Source: Lentinus brumalis (lineage: Eukaryota > Basidiomycota > Agaricomycetes > Polyporales > Polyporaceae). Taken from it: a DNA stretch of 64,000 bases. The stretch's first letter is position 1. Each line of letters opens with the position of its first letter. The stretch covers positions 806,001-870,000 of the forward strand of contig MARA01000008.1 of assembly GCA_001792895.1 (NCBI GenBank), in the 5' to 3' direction. This document shows, in pieces, positions 1 to 11,861 of this stretch. A program made the position numbers and the translations under genes. Under the pieces are notes generated by a model. It had not been told where the DNA came from. It did not search any database and saw only the letters and a list, made by a program, of their open reading frames with translations.

Positions 1-660
1 GAACGCGGAGGCTCGTCTTGAGCGAAACCGGCCCTTCCTGGGCTACCCTTCCTGGGCTACTTGCTAGGTCGACGATACGACACCGGCCGACGATACGGCG
101 AAACTATGAGAAGACTCGGCGACTCAACTAGACCTTGGGCTTGGAGCGACTCCGGCTCGAAACTTGGCGAAAACGTCGAAGAGCGTCGAAACGACCTCGA
201 GACGAGAGCTCGTGACGGAGAGGGGGAAAGGTTCTCTAATTAGACGCTAAGACCTCGACCGAAGTACATCGAACTACGTGAATAACCTAAATAGGCTAAC
301 CTGACTCGAATCGACGAACTGCCTCGGAGGTCGTGCCGAAGTCCATGCGGCGCACCTGCCAAGCGACTGCGCACGGACCTCTGGCATAATCGGCGGCCGA
401 AGTGGTGCGATCATCGACCGAAGTCGCGCCATCGTCGAGCGAAGCCGGGCCCCGCTGACTATCCGTCGACGCGTCATAGCCCGAAGTCGGAGTGAGCTAA
501 CCGTCCAAAGTCGACGTTCGAAGTGGGCGAGTCGAGAAGTGGCAGAGCGTTGTGGGCCCGAACCTAGTAGACCGAACTGTGTCGACCTCGAAGCCCTTCG
601 GAAGATAGGCGTTTTCAGGGCGCAGAGAGTAGCAGAGCACATCAGCGGGAGTGCGACCGC
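1..660. other. No gene recognised
   Basis: I see no convincing coding frame here. A 14-base unit reading CCTTCCTGGGCTAC is repeated in tandem near 33-60. The segment 340-560 is full of short CCGAAGT-like words, giving it a degenerate repeat look. It may be the worn edge of a transposon. Confidence 0.4.
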
Positions 661-819
661 AGTCGCATGACAAACCTCTTGCGACGCACTTCTCCGAAGT
701 CTAGTGAGTCCACTCCACCCTCGCCTTCCGCGATGACTTGCCGACCATCCTTGTCAGAGCTACAAGATCTGGAATCGACAACGTCCCTCAAGGCATCAGT
801 AGAGTACCCGGGCAAAGCG

Positions 820-1119
820 ATGGTAGGTGAGATCATCGTGGCTTACCGGTCAGTTGGGATTAATGTCCGCTCGCAGGTGTTCCGCAGCGTGTACGATGCC
901 ACGGTATCTTATGAAGCCGCTTCCTTGATGAAGAGGCTTTGCGTTACCGACCTGTGTCCCGGAGACTACGTGCTGGTGGAGTGCATGCTTGTCAGGAACA
1001 TCTCGCCGCAGGATGGGTCGTGGACGGTCAAGTTCGACTTATGCTCTCTTTCCCTTCTGTCCGGCGCCGCTCGGCGACCCGTCCCTGAACATGATAGCGG
1101 ATTCCGCGGGGAGATGTAG
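820..1119 (+). pseudogene. 3' fragment of repeated unknown family (copy 1)
   Basis: The last about 80 codons match the C-terminal part of two other copies in this window (21373-21875 and 22899-23162). The shared pattern is VYDAT, then 25-30 residues, then GDYVLVE and a VR motif, then a hydrophobic strand with SLL and R-PVP. A probable intron with donor GTAGGTGAG near 831 and acceptor at about 877 precedes the block, as in the complete copy. The conserved 5' exons seen in the other copies are absent upstream, so this looks like a truncated copy. The beta-rich GD-VL-E pattern could be an OB fold, but that is a guess. No function can be assigned. Confidence 0.55.
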
Positions 1120-1213
1120 ATCTCGATTTTAGGTTTTGTGGCAGTGTTAGCGCTCCTCCTCCCGTATAAGCAACCGTGCCTTGTCTTCCGCTCCTCTACA
1201 CGCACTCTACATC

Positions 1214-2447
1214 ATGTTCGATGTCCCCACGCCCACTCGCCCGCTATTCCGTGGTCTGCCCAACGACATATCTGTAGACATCGTCTCCCGAATGGACGTC
1301 GACCAGCTCGTTCGGCTGAAATCGACGTGCACCTTGGCGGAAGAGTACGTCGCTGCCACCATCCACATGCGGTCCCGCGCACTGCTCGACCGCGATATAC
1401 GCAACTATGCCGGCTTCATTCACGTGTTGGCTGAGACTCGCGCGGTAGTCGGAGGTATCGCAGCCCTCTACATCCTCTTCCCTTACCACGGCGCCCCTCC
1501 CTTTGTCGACATCTTCGCCCCCGACGACACGTACGACAGGCTCCTTGAGTACCTGCTATTCGAGGAGGGTTTCGGTTATCGGCGCGTGGTGCCCGGGTCC
1601 GACCGGACGGAAGGGGACGAGGACGATAGCCAGGACAGCGACAGCGGCCAGGAGTCAGACGAGGACCTGATGGAGTTCATTCCTCCCGGCGCCCGTCTCG
1701 TCGTACCCGCCCGCTACCCTGACGGGGTGTCCGTCATGCATCGCCTCACTCGTGGCGACATAACGGACGGTGCATTCTGCATCAACCTGGTACGCAGCAC
1801 GACGTGTTCGCCTTTGTTACCCATCACGTCCGAAATCCACACTGCCCTCTTCAACTACGTGTCCCCGTTCAGCTTCTGCTCGTCGTACACCGCGCTGAAC
1901 CGGTTGTCCCGTGCGCTTCTCACCCCTTCCCGCATGGAGGACTATCATGTCCCGCCCAAGGCTCTCCGTCCCGCGTGCGCTGCGTGGGCACGTAATGGCT
2001 GGTCACTCGCACGCCTGCCTATCCACTTCCCCGGGACTACGCGGTGTCCCGGATCGCGCTCGCCGACATGCGCCGCCGCATGCCGCCATTTCGGCAACCG
2101 CCATTCCACGCATGGACGGATCGCGCCTATCAGATTGCGCAACTCGGACGTCGTACGGGCGGCGGTTAGCGAGGAGAGAATCACGGTGGTGTGGTGGAGA
2201 GGGGGAGTCACCTGTGCAAGGACCTGCCACAGCGGAGCCCACGAACTGCTTCCCGGTGCGCGATTATGTCTGCGTGCCATACTGTAGTTGTCTCATCCCG
2301 CCACGGTCGATATCGCACTACCACTCCAATTGCATGCACCTTGCATGTCTGAATGTGAACTCTTTTGCGCTGTTGCTCACTGGGGCCTCCGCGAAATCGC
2401 GTCATCCATCGCCTCGCACGGACCAAGTTAACATTAGCCTTGTCTAG
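1214..2447 (+). CDS. F-box/nucleotidyltransferase-like protein, copy 1
   Basis: The chosen start is the ATG giving MFDVPTPTRP, because the F-box-like segment LPNDISVDIVSRMDVDQLVRL follows at once. About residues 75-85 hold GGIAALYILFP, followed by a strand-like VDIFAPDD. This resembles the G(G/S)-x-DIDIYVP arrangement of the large basidiomycete F-box proteins with a nucleotidyltransferase-like fold. An acidic linker (EDDSQDSDSGQESDEDL) follows. The C-terminal end, recognisable by a Cys-rich RDYVCVPYC stretch, is in another frame after about 2190, so an intron or a frameshift lies there and the stop near 2447 is provisional. Copy 2 (3046-3950) has the same order of blocks. F-box proteins usually bind SCF ubiquitin ligases, but no substrate can be inferred. 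Confidence 0.5.
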
Positions 2448-3045
2448 GCCGCGTCTGTAACGGGACCCGTCCGACAACCCAGACTACCTCCAGCTTTCAG
2501 AAGGCCTAGAATGTTGATCGTGAAGGCAATGTGGCGTAAGGTACAGTCGATCGCTCTTTGCTGGTCCTACTCTGTCTGATCAAATCGCCATCCGTTCTTG
2601 CAGCTTCCAGGGAAGTCCAGTCCTGCCCTGGTTGTGACATATAGTATTGCCACCACAGGAACGGGCACATTCAGGTAGGTCCCAAGTTATCCATATAATT
2701 GGTCCATGCTGGGTGATCATCCTGCCATGCACGCTCCGCGACACATGCGGTCGCTGCGGACCGTCCGTATACCGGCTACGCCATACGTGCCTTTGCTGTG
2801 CAGACTACAGCGTATGTGGCTCTACTTTGCGGAGCAGCACCTCGGTCGCAACATTTGTTCTGCAATGGGCAACGTCCTTGGCAGGTACTGATTGGCAGGG
2901 ACTGGCAGCAGCGGAACATACGACGGCTGGAACTCCGGCAGGTTGCTTCACCGTGGCTGTCTGTGTCACCCCGTCGCCAGACGTTGCCCGACCGCTGCCC
3001 TGACGTCGCATCCTCCTCCTTGACATCGCCGAGCACATCGAGCCA
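2448..3045. other. Intergenic, no gene recognised
   Basis: About 600 bases separate the two F-box-like copies. I find no conserved frame or clear repeat. Short open frames on both strands lack family resemblance. Confidence 0.4.
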
Positions 3046-3950
3046 ATGGTCTCCTTGCCTACCCTTCCCCCTGCCCTCCGCAAACGAGTGCTTCGTCTGT
3101 TGGACATGAAGACAATCCTGCAGCTTCGTGCCAGCTCGTCGCAGTACATGGACATGGTGGTGGATGAGCTTCGCGAAGAGATGGAGGCTGCAGCCGCCCC
3201 GTACGTGCCCCGCCCGCGAGCACTGCTCGACTTCCTCCCATCCATGGACGCGTACATCGGAGGGTCAGCCCTCATCCCATTCTTCGTCCGCGACGTACAC
3301 TACACCGCCAATGCCCTGGAGGTCTTCGTTCCCTTCCTGCACGTTCGTGACCTATGTAACCACCTCGAGCGGGAACAGCACGCGCGGGAGGAGGATGACT
3401 TCGGCTCAGATGATGACTTCGACAACTACCTCCCGCCCCGTGCGTCCCGGGCCATCACCCAGTACCGCACGCCCATCGGCGTCGTCAAGGTCATCACCGG
3501 TCGTTTTGTGGATCCCCTGGCCCCCATCGCCTGCGCATGGTCGTCGTTGCACGTCTGCTTCGCGAACAGCCGCTACTTCGGGCATGGTTACCCCGCCTTG
3601 ACTTTGGCACAACGCGGCCTTGTCGCCGATGGAGTAGGAGAGGAAAGCGAGGTCTGTGCTCGCACGCAGCGGTGCTTGGACCGCGGATTTGACATGCGCA
3701 TGTCGGCTTGTGCATGGCCTGAGTTCGCGGGCAAACTGCCCTGCCCGGCGGGGATTATGTCTGTGCAGCACAGCCGCGGTGCTTCACGGACGCAGGTGCG
3801 ATGTCCTGCCGCATGAGGCCTTTGGAGACGGACACTATCCATACAACGGTCATGTGGAGATTGGATTACAGACCGTGTGGGGGGCGATGCTTGTCGCGGG
3901 AGGCGAGTTACGGTATCCTAGACGCGTTCCAGCGGTTTGACGCACTGTAA
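3046..3950 (+). CDS. F-box/nucleotidyltransferase-like protein, copy 2
   Basis: Starts at MVSLPTLPPALRKRVLRLL, an F-box-like helix pair. GGSALIPFF follows at about residue 72 and a strand-like ALEVFVPF at about residue 90, matching the nucleotidyltransferase-like block of copy 1. Next come an acidic run (EEDDFGSDDDFD) and QYRTPIGVVKVITG. The frame breaks at the CCC run at 3744-3746. Adding one C continues the protein as PGGDYVCAAQPRC to MWRLDYRPCGGRC and a stop at 3950, which is the Cys-rich tail expected for the family (CPGG-DYVC compares with the RDYVC of copy 1). I therefore take 3950 as the true end and the break as a probable sequence error. The role beyond F-box membership is unknown. 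Confidence 0.55.
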
Positions 3951-4218
3951 CCTCCGTACGCGTTTATTGTACCACGTTCGTGCAAAGCCCTTCCTGCCGG
4001 CTGCTGTGCGATTTCGCGCAAGAGAACCTGCACGGTGACCACCGTTGATTGCGTTGCGCTCGTCGCCTCTACCCCATAAGTGGGCCACGTGCGGAGTTGC
4101 TCTGATCCGGCCTCCGAGGTGGCCGATGTGCCTGGGAGACAAGTGCTGCATAAGTAATGGCGCGAGCACCCACTCGGTGTGCCGCAGATTCCCCTCCACT
4201 GTCTGCCCGCACAGCCAT

Positions 4219-4995
4219 GGCATTCCTCGCAACCGTGTTGACCGACGGCCCTCACACGGGCACTTGGGAGATAAGCGGCACGGAGGACTACACGTCGGTG
4301 AGTGTCCCATGCCCGCCGAGCGTACCCGCAATCGCTGACACATTGCATACATAGACGTGCACGCTCTTCCACGAGACATTCTCCTTCCCTCTCAGTGCCG
4401 TAGACGTGATGACATCGGTGAGTACTGCGTTTTGCCCAACCGTGCTCAGAAAGGGCTGACATTCTTTAGCGATACGTGTTGGCAGAACTTTCCCTGCTCA
4501 ACGTCGTCGACCTCGGTTGCACAGCTCGCGTGTCCTGGAACATTGTCACTGTGCCTGTGAGACCAGGTCGTCCGCCTCCTGCACCCTGCAAGGAGACCCT
4601 GCAGCGCGATGGTGCGCGCATACATCTCCCGGCGAACCTGTTGTTGGAGCCTATCTTCTGTGTCTTTCATCGCGTAGGCGACGTGCTGCTCTCTGTGAGT
4701 GTTCGTTTTGATTGACAAACAAAACGCGTTGCCGATGTTCAGACAGCCACGCTTATTGGTATCGGTCCAGTTCCATGTCGTCACTGGACTGTCGAACAGG
4801 CGCAAAGTTGGCGTCACCGTAACCACAGAACCGCTACCCGCTGCTCGGTACGTTCGCAGCGAGGAATACGTGCGGATGCAAGTGCACGCCTTCGATCCGG
4901 AGATCTCAGACTGGGAGGAGGACGCCGAGAGCGGCGAAGGTGAGACCGAGGAGCAGGTGGGGGAAGACACTGCTGACGAGCACGACGTGAACTGA
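4219..4995 (+). CDS. Four-exon gene of unknown family
   Basis: Three canonical introns define the model. They lie at about 4300-4354 (GTGAGT...CATAG), 4418-4469 (GTGAGT...TTTAG) and 4696-4745 (GTGAGT, then the second of two nearby AGs). Using the second AG (GTTCAGACAG) keeps the frame open into an acidic tail, EDAESGEGETEEQVGEDTADE. Exon 1 begins MAFLATVLTDGPHTGTWEIS. The start could instead be at 4157 (MARAPTRCAAD), because an AG just before 4219 also allows an upstream exon. The product is about 210 residues, beta-rich in the middle (RYVLAELSLLNVVDLG, ARVSWNIVTVPV), with no motif I recognise. It lies about 180 bases past the stop of the Helitron gene and reads toward it. Confidence 0.5.
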
Positions 4996-5132
4996 TACAT
5001 AGTACGATTCGCGATGATGTACAATGGCGCACAGTCGCGTGGCTTGTATGTGATACAGATGAACGTTAACAACCGTGCCGGAGTGCTTTAGTAGGCTATC
5101 AGAGTAACGGCGCACACGGGCTCCCCGGCCAA

Positions 5133-5174
5133 GTCACAAACGCGCGCGGTCACAAACGCGTCGGGTCACAGGGG
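5133..5174. repeat. GTCACAAACGCG direct repeats
   Basis: GTCACAAACGCG occurs at 5133-5144 and 5149-5160, and a partial third unit (GTCACAGGGG) follows. The block sits directly downstream of the Helitron helicase stop codon (minus strand). It could belong to that element's 3' end, but I could not find a clear CTRR terminus with a preceding hairpin. Confidence 0.5.
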
Positions 5175-8100
5175 CGCTTCTATGTCATCTCTTCCCTCAT
5201 CTTCAACCACCACTCCTTCGTCTGCCTATCGAGCTTCTCCAGTCTCTCGTCTTCGCTCAGCAAACTGGGTTCATGGCTCTCCAGGAACATCTTGTCTTCA
5301 AAATCCCTTTGCAGGCGAATCGTGTCCCGCCCACTGCTCCGAGACAAGGCGACATAGAGGTTGAAAAGGGACAGCTTGGAAGGACCCGGGGGAGACATAA
5401 TATCGACGATGACAGCCGGTATGGTTTGGCCTTGAGAACGATAGTCCGTGAACGCGTAAGCAGCTGTGATTGGGAACTGTCGGCGGCATACTGAACGTTG
5501 GACAGGTGGCGCTCCGGGAATATCGACTTTGATCTGCATTCTCGCCTCAATTGGCTCCACCGGCACCACCGCGTCGTCCAGGTCGTCCAGCTTCGAAGCC
5601 TGTGTTCTTTGCATCTTGACGAGTACGTACGACGGTACCCGCTGCAATCGAACGATGCAATCATCGCCCTGCGGAGGCTCGTCAGGATGCAGGACGATAC
5701 CCACAATCACCCCTCGGGCGCCGTTGGCAAGATCCAGGTCCGTCTGGATGTTGCTCGTCACCATGACTTGCATCCCGATGGCCAGCTCGATAGTCTCCGG
5801 AAGGGTCTTTCTCTTGCGGCCCTTACGTCCAGCGAGAGCGCACTGCTCCGCCAAGGTGAGTTTGCGCTTCTTCACCGTATCCTCCGCAGTGACGATGTAG
5901 AGTCGCTCTCCCGCGGAGCGACACCACTTCCTTACTCCCTCCGCATTCCACTGCACACGAACGGCGTGCCTTGGAGTCACCAGTGAGGCCGAGTTCCATA
6001 TGGGGACGTCATGTCGCCGGGGGTGTTATCGGAGTTTGGGCGCATGATGAGTGTGCGCAGCATGGTGAGGTGTTCCTGCTTCACCTTTCCATAGCGGAGG
6101 TGGACCAGAAAGTCCCGCCAGACCGGGTCACTGACGCGCATCTGCTCCTTCAGAATCACCACGGTCGTGAACTCTTCGTACAGGGCGCGTCCTAGCACGC
6201 GGTCGGGCTGTTGCGTGTCCCGTTGGCTGTCTGTCTTCACGTACAAAGCTTCCGCTTTGGCCGACGCAACGGGAGGAAACTGGTGGAGATCCCCACACAG
6301 GACGACATTCAAGCCTCCGAAGGACTGCATGCTGTCCATGCCGCTGCCTGCCATACCGGCCGCGACGTTACGGGACAGGAGTGCGAGGAAACTCTTTGCG
6401 AGCATGGAGTACTCGTCTAGCACGAGGTACTTTTTGCCTTTCCAGAAGGCCTGCAGGTGTTTCTTCGCGTCGTCGCTCAGTGCATCGTCGGAGCCTACGC
6501 GGATATGGCCTATGACGTGAGTCGTTTTGCCGTCGATCAGGGAGGCTGCAATGCCGGTGTACGCCGCTTTGACCAGCAGGAATGGGCATCCCCGAGAGGC
6601 GAACTGTTGAGTGACCGACTGGATGACCCGGGACTTTCCCGTACCACCTTCCCCGTAGAGGATCATGCGGAGAGGCGGGACCGAGGCTCCTGCGAGCGTC
6701 TGGTCAAGATGCCACGTTATGATGTCGTACGCTCGGAACTGATCAGCACGGAGACAGGCAACATCCACTGGAGGCAGTGCAGCCTCGGCTTGCTCCTCCT
6801 GAACGTGTGACACGCTGGCACCATCAACGCGATCCCGCAGCCCTTGGGTGACCTCAGGTCCTCCGGCGGAAGACGGCCCTTCAGCAACGACCAGTCCTTG
6901 CTGCTGCGCAGCGACATCACCCGCTAGGTGCGCTCTCCACTTCTCCAGTTTCAGCAAGTCATCCCCCGTCGCGACCGCAACAGGTGTCGGCGACGCGGGA
7001 TCCCAGGGGGAGTCGGCGAGATCCGCAAAATATCCGGCATTCTTGGCCAACACGACTGCGTGGACTGCGTGCGCCTGTTCCGCGTAACTGGTCTGCGTGG
7101 CCTTCAGGATGGCGAGGCCTTTCTCTGTGAATATCTCCTGCCCAAGCACCATGCCCCGGCCCATGGGATCGTCGTCGTCGTCTTCCAGCTGCTCGTCCCT
7201 ACGCCGGCGGGCTGCCTGATCAGGTGCGTCTTCGTCTCTCCTATCTGCATCCGCGGCCAATGCGCATTGATGGAAGTATCCAACACCGTCCACCGCAGAT
7301 AGCACTGCCGGCAACGCGCCTTCCATGAAAGATGCGAACGCCGTGTCCCAGGACTGCTCTGTCGACTTCAGATCACGAGTGATGACACGCCAAGGCTTGA
7401 GAAGCATAAGCATGCTCGCGCAGTAGAAGTCATGAACATCTGGGTCGTCGTCCCGCGGAAACCAACGACCGACAATGTTAACAATGTTGCGGTGCCATTG
7501 GCACGGAATACGCGCTGCTTGGACTGGTAGCACGGATGTGACGCAAGATAGCGTGAGCGCGCATGTCGCGGTCTACCCGGGCGCCGCGCAGTGTCGTCGT
7601 CGACGTCCGCAGGTTCCCCCTGACGCTCCGCAGGAGAGAGATCCGTCTCGTAAGTGTCTCGCATGAACTCGTAGAGACTGTGCGACTGAAGCTCGTCACC
7701 GCGTAGCATGTAGTCCGTCACCTGGGATTTGGCATAGATGCGGCCGTGAGCCCCAAGCTCCAAGGTCACGTTGTCGTTGCCAACCTACGCATAGGTCAGC
7801 GGCTGCGTCTCCACCCACGATAACCGCTCACCTCTGCTTCATCCGCGTCAAGCTCTTCGGCAACCTCCTCCGCCGGCCGTTCTTCATCTGCCTCGCGACA
7901 CTCATCCTCACCCAAGACGTCTGCGGCGTTTCTACAGTGCAATGAGCGCATGACTCCCTTGAAAGCAACTGGTACTCACTGCCGAGGCCTGGATATGCTT
8001 GGATAACCCCGAAACAGCGCGGACACGAAGGACGACCAGAACAATGGGGTGTACGTATGTGACGTCTTGACGTCATGCCATCCCATCAAGTACGACACTA

Positions 8101-10751
8101 CCATAGGACCAGCGAGCTCCTGTTCCCTGTTGATGGAGTTGACGAGGCGAAACAACAGCAGGCGGTGTTGCTCGCGCAGGTTCGCGATGTACTCCGGCTT
8201 GGGGTGCGCCTCGTGGTACGCGAACCCGTCGGCAATGACAGCGGACAAGTTGTGATTTTTGGCCTGCTTCTTGCCCGCGTACGAAGACACGTAGAACGTA
8301 ATGTTCTTCGTATCGGACCCGTTGGTTAGAAGCTTACCATCGTTGTTGCAGCGACCGTGAACAAGGACCGCTGGAATCCATCCGTTCATGTAGCTGTAGA
8401 GCCGCTTCTGTCCCCAGCGACCCTCAGGAGTGACATAGTCCTCTGGGCTTGTCTCGAAAGGCGCACGGCGTAACGCGTTTGCAGGTCAAGCTGCCCTTCT
8501 TGTCGTAGCGCAAACAGCGGCCGATCTTGCACGTGTGCACTTGCTGAGCACGGGCCAGGCGCAGCTCGTATCGGGCGGTCTGCTCTTCGTAGTCGGGAGT
8601 ATCTGGATGCGGCGGTCTGCTGTACGGGATGTCTTTGTCCTTCGGAATGCCTCTGACTGACTGCGCTGACTCCAAACCCGGTAGGTAGGCTCGGAGGTTC
8701 TGGCCAATGTATGAGACGATGCGCTGACGAAACTCTTCTGTATTAAGCATCTGCTGCAGTTCATCCGTCCGGGGCGTATCTTGGAGCCACAGCAACATGT
8801 GGAGGTGCAGGGATCCCCTCCCCTGTGATTCCACAGCGCCGACGTAAGCCGCCGGGCGGCCCAAGACGCCCATGGACGTCTTCACGTTGTAGGACGTCAC
8901 TCGAATCTGGAACAGGGTCTCGCAAATAGTGGTGGTAGTGAAGTGAAAGAACCGGGCCGCGGCATACGGATCATCGGCGATGGCTTTCGCGCGCGCATCA
9001 GCATCGGGACCTGCAGCGGACAAGAACCTGTCGAGGTCGATGTCAGCTCCGGCAAACACCTGCGCGATTGGGTCGTGGATGTCTGAGGGGTTGATCGTTA
9101 TCCACATGGACGGGGCACCGAACGCGAGGCACGTGGACCATATTTGGCCGCGTATCTTGAAGCGGCCGGAGTCCGTCCCCTGTACACGGCCTGCTGCTCC
9201 GTGGACGAGACGCTTGAGCAGGAGAATGGAAGGATCGGTGATAGGCTGATTGTTAGCCTCTAACTCGGAAGCTTGACGAAGGGAGGCGGCGGTGATAGAA
9301 GAAAGTATAGCGACTTCTTGATCGAAGGTGCGTCGCTTCATCTGTATCCTGGCAGCACCAAGAGCTTGACGTCTTTGCAGTATGCCGAACACGACGAACG
9401 CGTATGTCTCGTGAGTGCGAAACCGTCAATCGTGGTATTGCAGAGTCCACTGGGTGTGCTCGGCCAGCGACAGTTGAGCAGATTGAAGACCTTCCAGGCC
9501 TCCGACGCCGCAAGGGAACAGGCAGGGGAAGGCCCGTTCGAAGTAGTTCGGTCTGAGAGCGACTGGTGCCGCGTTGTTACTGCCTCGCGGTCCGGACCCA
9601 GGCGGGCGACCAAAGTCGCTCACAGGCTCACGACCGTGACGGACTGAGTACCCGCCCTCACCGCTTGTTTTCCACATGTTTTGCAGGCCCCACAACATCA
9701 TGTCGTTCGCAGTCATCTTCGACAGGTCAGTATCCACACTGCCCGATATATGCAATGGGATAACATCGGGTTCTGTACAAGCAGATGTGAGTACGCCAAT
9801 GGCTGGCGTGCGCCAGTTGCTCCACTCACCACCGTCAGCGGTACGATGCGTTGCGTTAGACGACCCGCTGGGAGCGCCCTCCCCATGAGCTTGCACGCCT
9901 GACCATATAAGGGTGAGTTTCATGCTTCCTGACGTCGTTTATCACTCACCCGCGTTCAGATCGTCTGACCTACGGACAGGAGACGGGCCTTCGGACTCAT
10001 CCAGCATTATGTTGTCTTCATCGTCCTCGGGCACATAACCGCCATGCTCCTGCAACGCAATGTCGCCGTCGGGACTTTGCCGGATGACTTGGAGCAACTC
10101 CTCTGGTACGTCGTCCTCCGGTAGAGCGCGGAGTCGCTCTTCGCTGATCGTAACGTTCTCGTAGTGCCTGTGTTGCCGCTGAAGGACCCGTAAGGCGGCG
10201 GCGACTACGGGCGGCGAACGCGAAAGGTGGTTCGTAGCCATTGCTTCGGCAGGGGCCCAATGCCCATGAACGTCACGGAGATGACTGACGCGAGGACAGA
10301 TGGTAGGCGAGGCAGCAGCCCGCCATCGAGCATGTCGGCAACACCTTGTGCGTCAAGCTCATACGTGCTCACTGTGCCTCGCATGCCACGCTGAAGAGTC
10401 TCCGACGCCGGACGATACCCAGGGGTTTTAGGATACAGTTTGAAGACGTAAACTCGGGGGAACAGCTGAGCGATCAAGAGCTGTTCTGGTATGGTGAGTA
10501 CTTGCAGTTCGGGAGCGATTGGGCCCAACCACAGATCGTTCGCGAGGGAGAAGCGAGGTGGCTGTGCTAGTGATGCAGGGTCCGGTTGCAGGACCGGTCA
10601 ATAACTGCAACTGAACCGGAACCGCAAGCAAAAAAACCGGACCTCAACCGGAAACTTACCGGTCCAGTTGCAGTTCAGTTACCGGTCCTCACTTATCAGC
10701 CAGTAAATAATAACCGGTGGAACCGGTCCTGACCGGTCATTAACCGGGTTG

Positions 10752-10832
10752 CCACCACAGAGGCTTGAACCGACATCCACTTCAAAATGACAATGATTAT
10801 CGGACCTTAAACCAACTGGGCCATGACAGCTT
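10752..10832 (-). other. tRNA-like segment inside hAT element A
   Basis: Read on the minus strand there is a box A match TGGCCCAGTTGG (10823-10812) and, about 50 nt on, a box B match GGTTCAAGCC (10771-10762). The spacing suits a pol III internal promoter. Acceptor-like ends pair partly, but the T stem does not, so this is a tRNA relic or SINE-like head, not a working tRNA. Confidence 0.4.
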
Positions 10833-10966
10833 ACCATATAGCAATGTTATTGACTGGTTATTGTGACTATGTGCAATCTAATCTGGTCTTATCTGGTCTT
10901 ATCTTCGCCTTATCTTATCTACTACAAGCGTCTATACTTAGCGCCATAACCTCGGCCAGTGTATAT

Positions 10967-11045
10967 GGTTCGTTGGCTCAGCTGGTAAGATGCCCTCGGC
11001 TGTGCTGTGGTCCTGGAGGCCCCGAGTTCAATTTTTCTTAGTGCC
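10967..11045 (+). other. Second tRNA-like segment inside hAT element A
   Basis: Box A TGGCTCAGCTGG is at 10974-10985 and an imperfect box B GAGTTCAAT starts at 11024, again about 50 nt apart. It is in the opposite orientation to the segment at 10752-10832. No cloverleaf closes fully. Confidence 0.35.
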
Positions 11046-11861
11046 AAATGTATATAATCACTCAATTATAGTCATAGTAAGCAGTGTTGTAATCATATTA
11101 GATTTGCAGTTAAGGACCGGTTAGAACCGATAACCGGACCGCGGTTATGGTCCAGTTATGATTTGTTTGGTTCAAGGTGCTTGTAACCGGACCGGTAAGT
11201 GGTCCGGTTCAGTTGCGGTCCTCGGTTCGACCCTTGGGGGGTCAAAAAACCGGACTTGACCGGACCCTGCAACACTAGGCTGTGCGCGGTTCTTGCGAAG
11301 TTCCTCGCGACAACTCTTGCAGGTCTGGATGAAGATGGAGGAACCAGCCAAGCGGACGCCAGCAGGGTCCAGCAAGCACCCGTCGTACAAAGTGTGAAGG
11401 GGATGTGAACGAGCGGGTTTCAGCCGTACGCGGTGCTGGAAGGAGGCGAGGTTATGTTCTTCTACATGATCCGCCTGCACGCTGACCTCGCGCGCGCAGA
11501 TAGCGCAAACCGCCATCGCCATTGCTGCGTTGGATGTGGCTGCAAGAAACTGGCGAGAGCAGTCCCGTCGCTGCTCCTCTGACGGCAGTTCCAAGTACCG
11601 CAGAGGGTCAGGAACTGTGGACGGCGGCTCTGTGCGTTGGGCCACCCGGCGCTGCTGCTGAGCGTCCCCACGGCGTCGTTTGCGCGCGTCTTCCTTCTGC
11701 GCAACCGCTGCTCGCATCGACGCCAGGAGCTCGTCCGAACCTCCTTCTATCATGAAGGCGATCATGGCTGCTTTGGTCCCGCGCGCGTCCCGACTAAGAG
11801 TCAAGTGACCTCTGGCCAACTCCGTCAACTCCTGCTTTGTCAGTGACAGGAACTCGTCCAT

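Larger units (their letters stand above)
10568..11277. mobile_element. hAT-like non-autonomous element A (710 bp)
   Basis: The ends are near-perfect inverted repeats, TAGTGATGCAGGGTCCGGT on the left and TAGTGTTGCAGGGTCCGGT (read inward) on the right. They are flanked by the 8-bp duplication GGCTGTGC at 10560-10567 and 11278-11285. An 8-bp duplication with a TAGNG start is the hAT superfamily signature. Many ACCGG/CCGGT words crowd both subterminal zones, as expected for transposase binding sites. There is no transposase frame, so it depends on a source elsewhere. Removing the element plus one duplication rejoins the Helitron frame at NRAQP-PRFSLANDLW. Confidence 0.85.
5180..11861 (-). pseudogene. 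Helitron Rep-helicase gene, decayed
   Basis: Reading down the minus strand, the protein starts MDEFLSLTKQELTELARGH (a SAP-like helical pair), then a Cys cluster CAICAREV...C-SC. After the hAT insertion a block with FPRVYVFKLYPKTPGY follows, then the Helitron_like_N Rep region with the HUH motif in GSLHLHMLLWL (about 8800). The Pif1-type helicase has Walker A YGEGGTGKSR, Walker B LVLDEYSML, motif III CGDLHQFPPV and motif VI YVALSRSSGR. Small introns fit at about 9951-9892, 7974-7927 and 7829-7784. Frame breaks occur near 10210, 7490 and 6020; the first and last lie at G runs on this strand. Such proteins nick and unwind DNA for rolling-circle transposition. The insertion at 10568-11277 would abolish function in any case. 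I could not place the element ends. Confidence 0.85.

Noticed and set aside
10600..11270. ACCGGT-rich direct repeats read as a CRISPR-like array
   Set aside because: The words are short, irregularly spaced and lie inside a transposon with hAT ends; they fit transposase binding sites and this is a eukaryotic genome.
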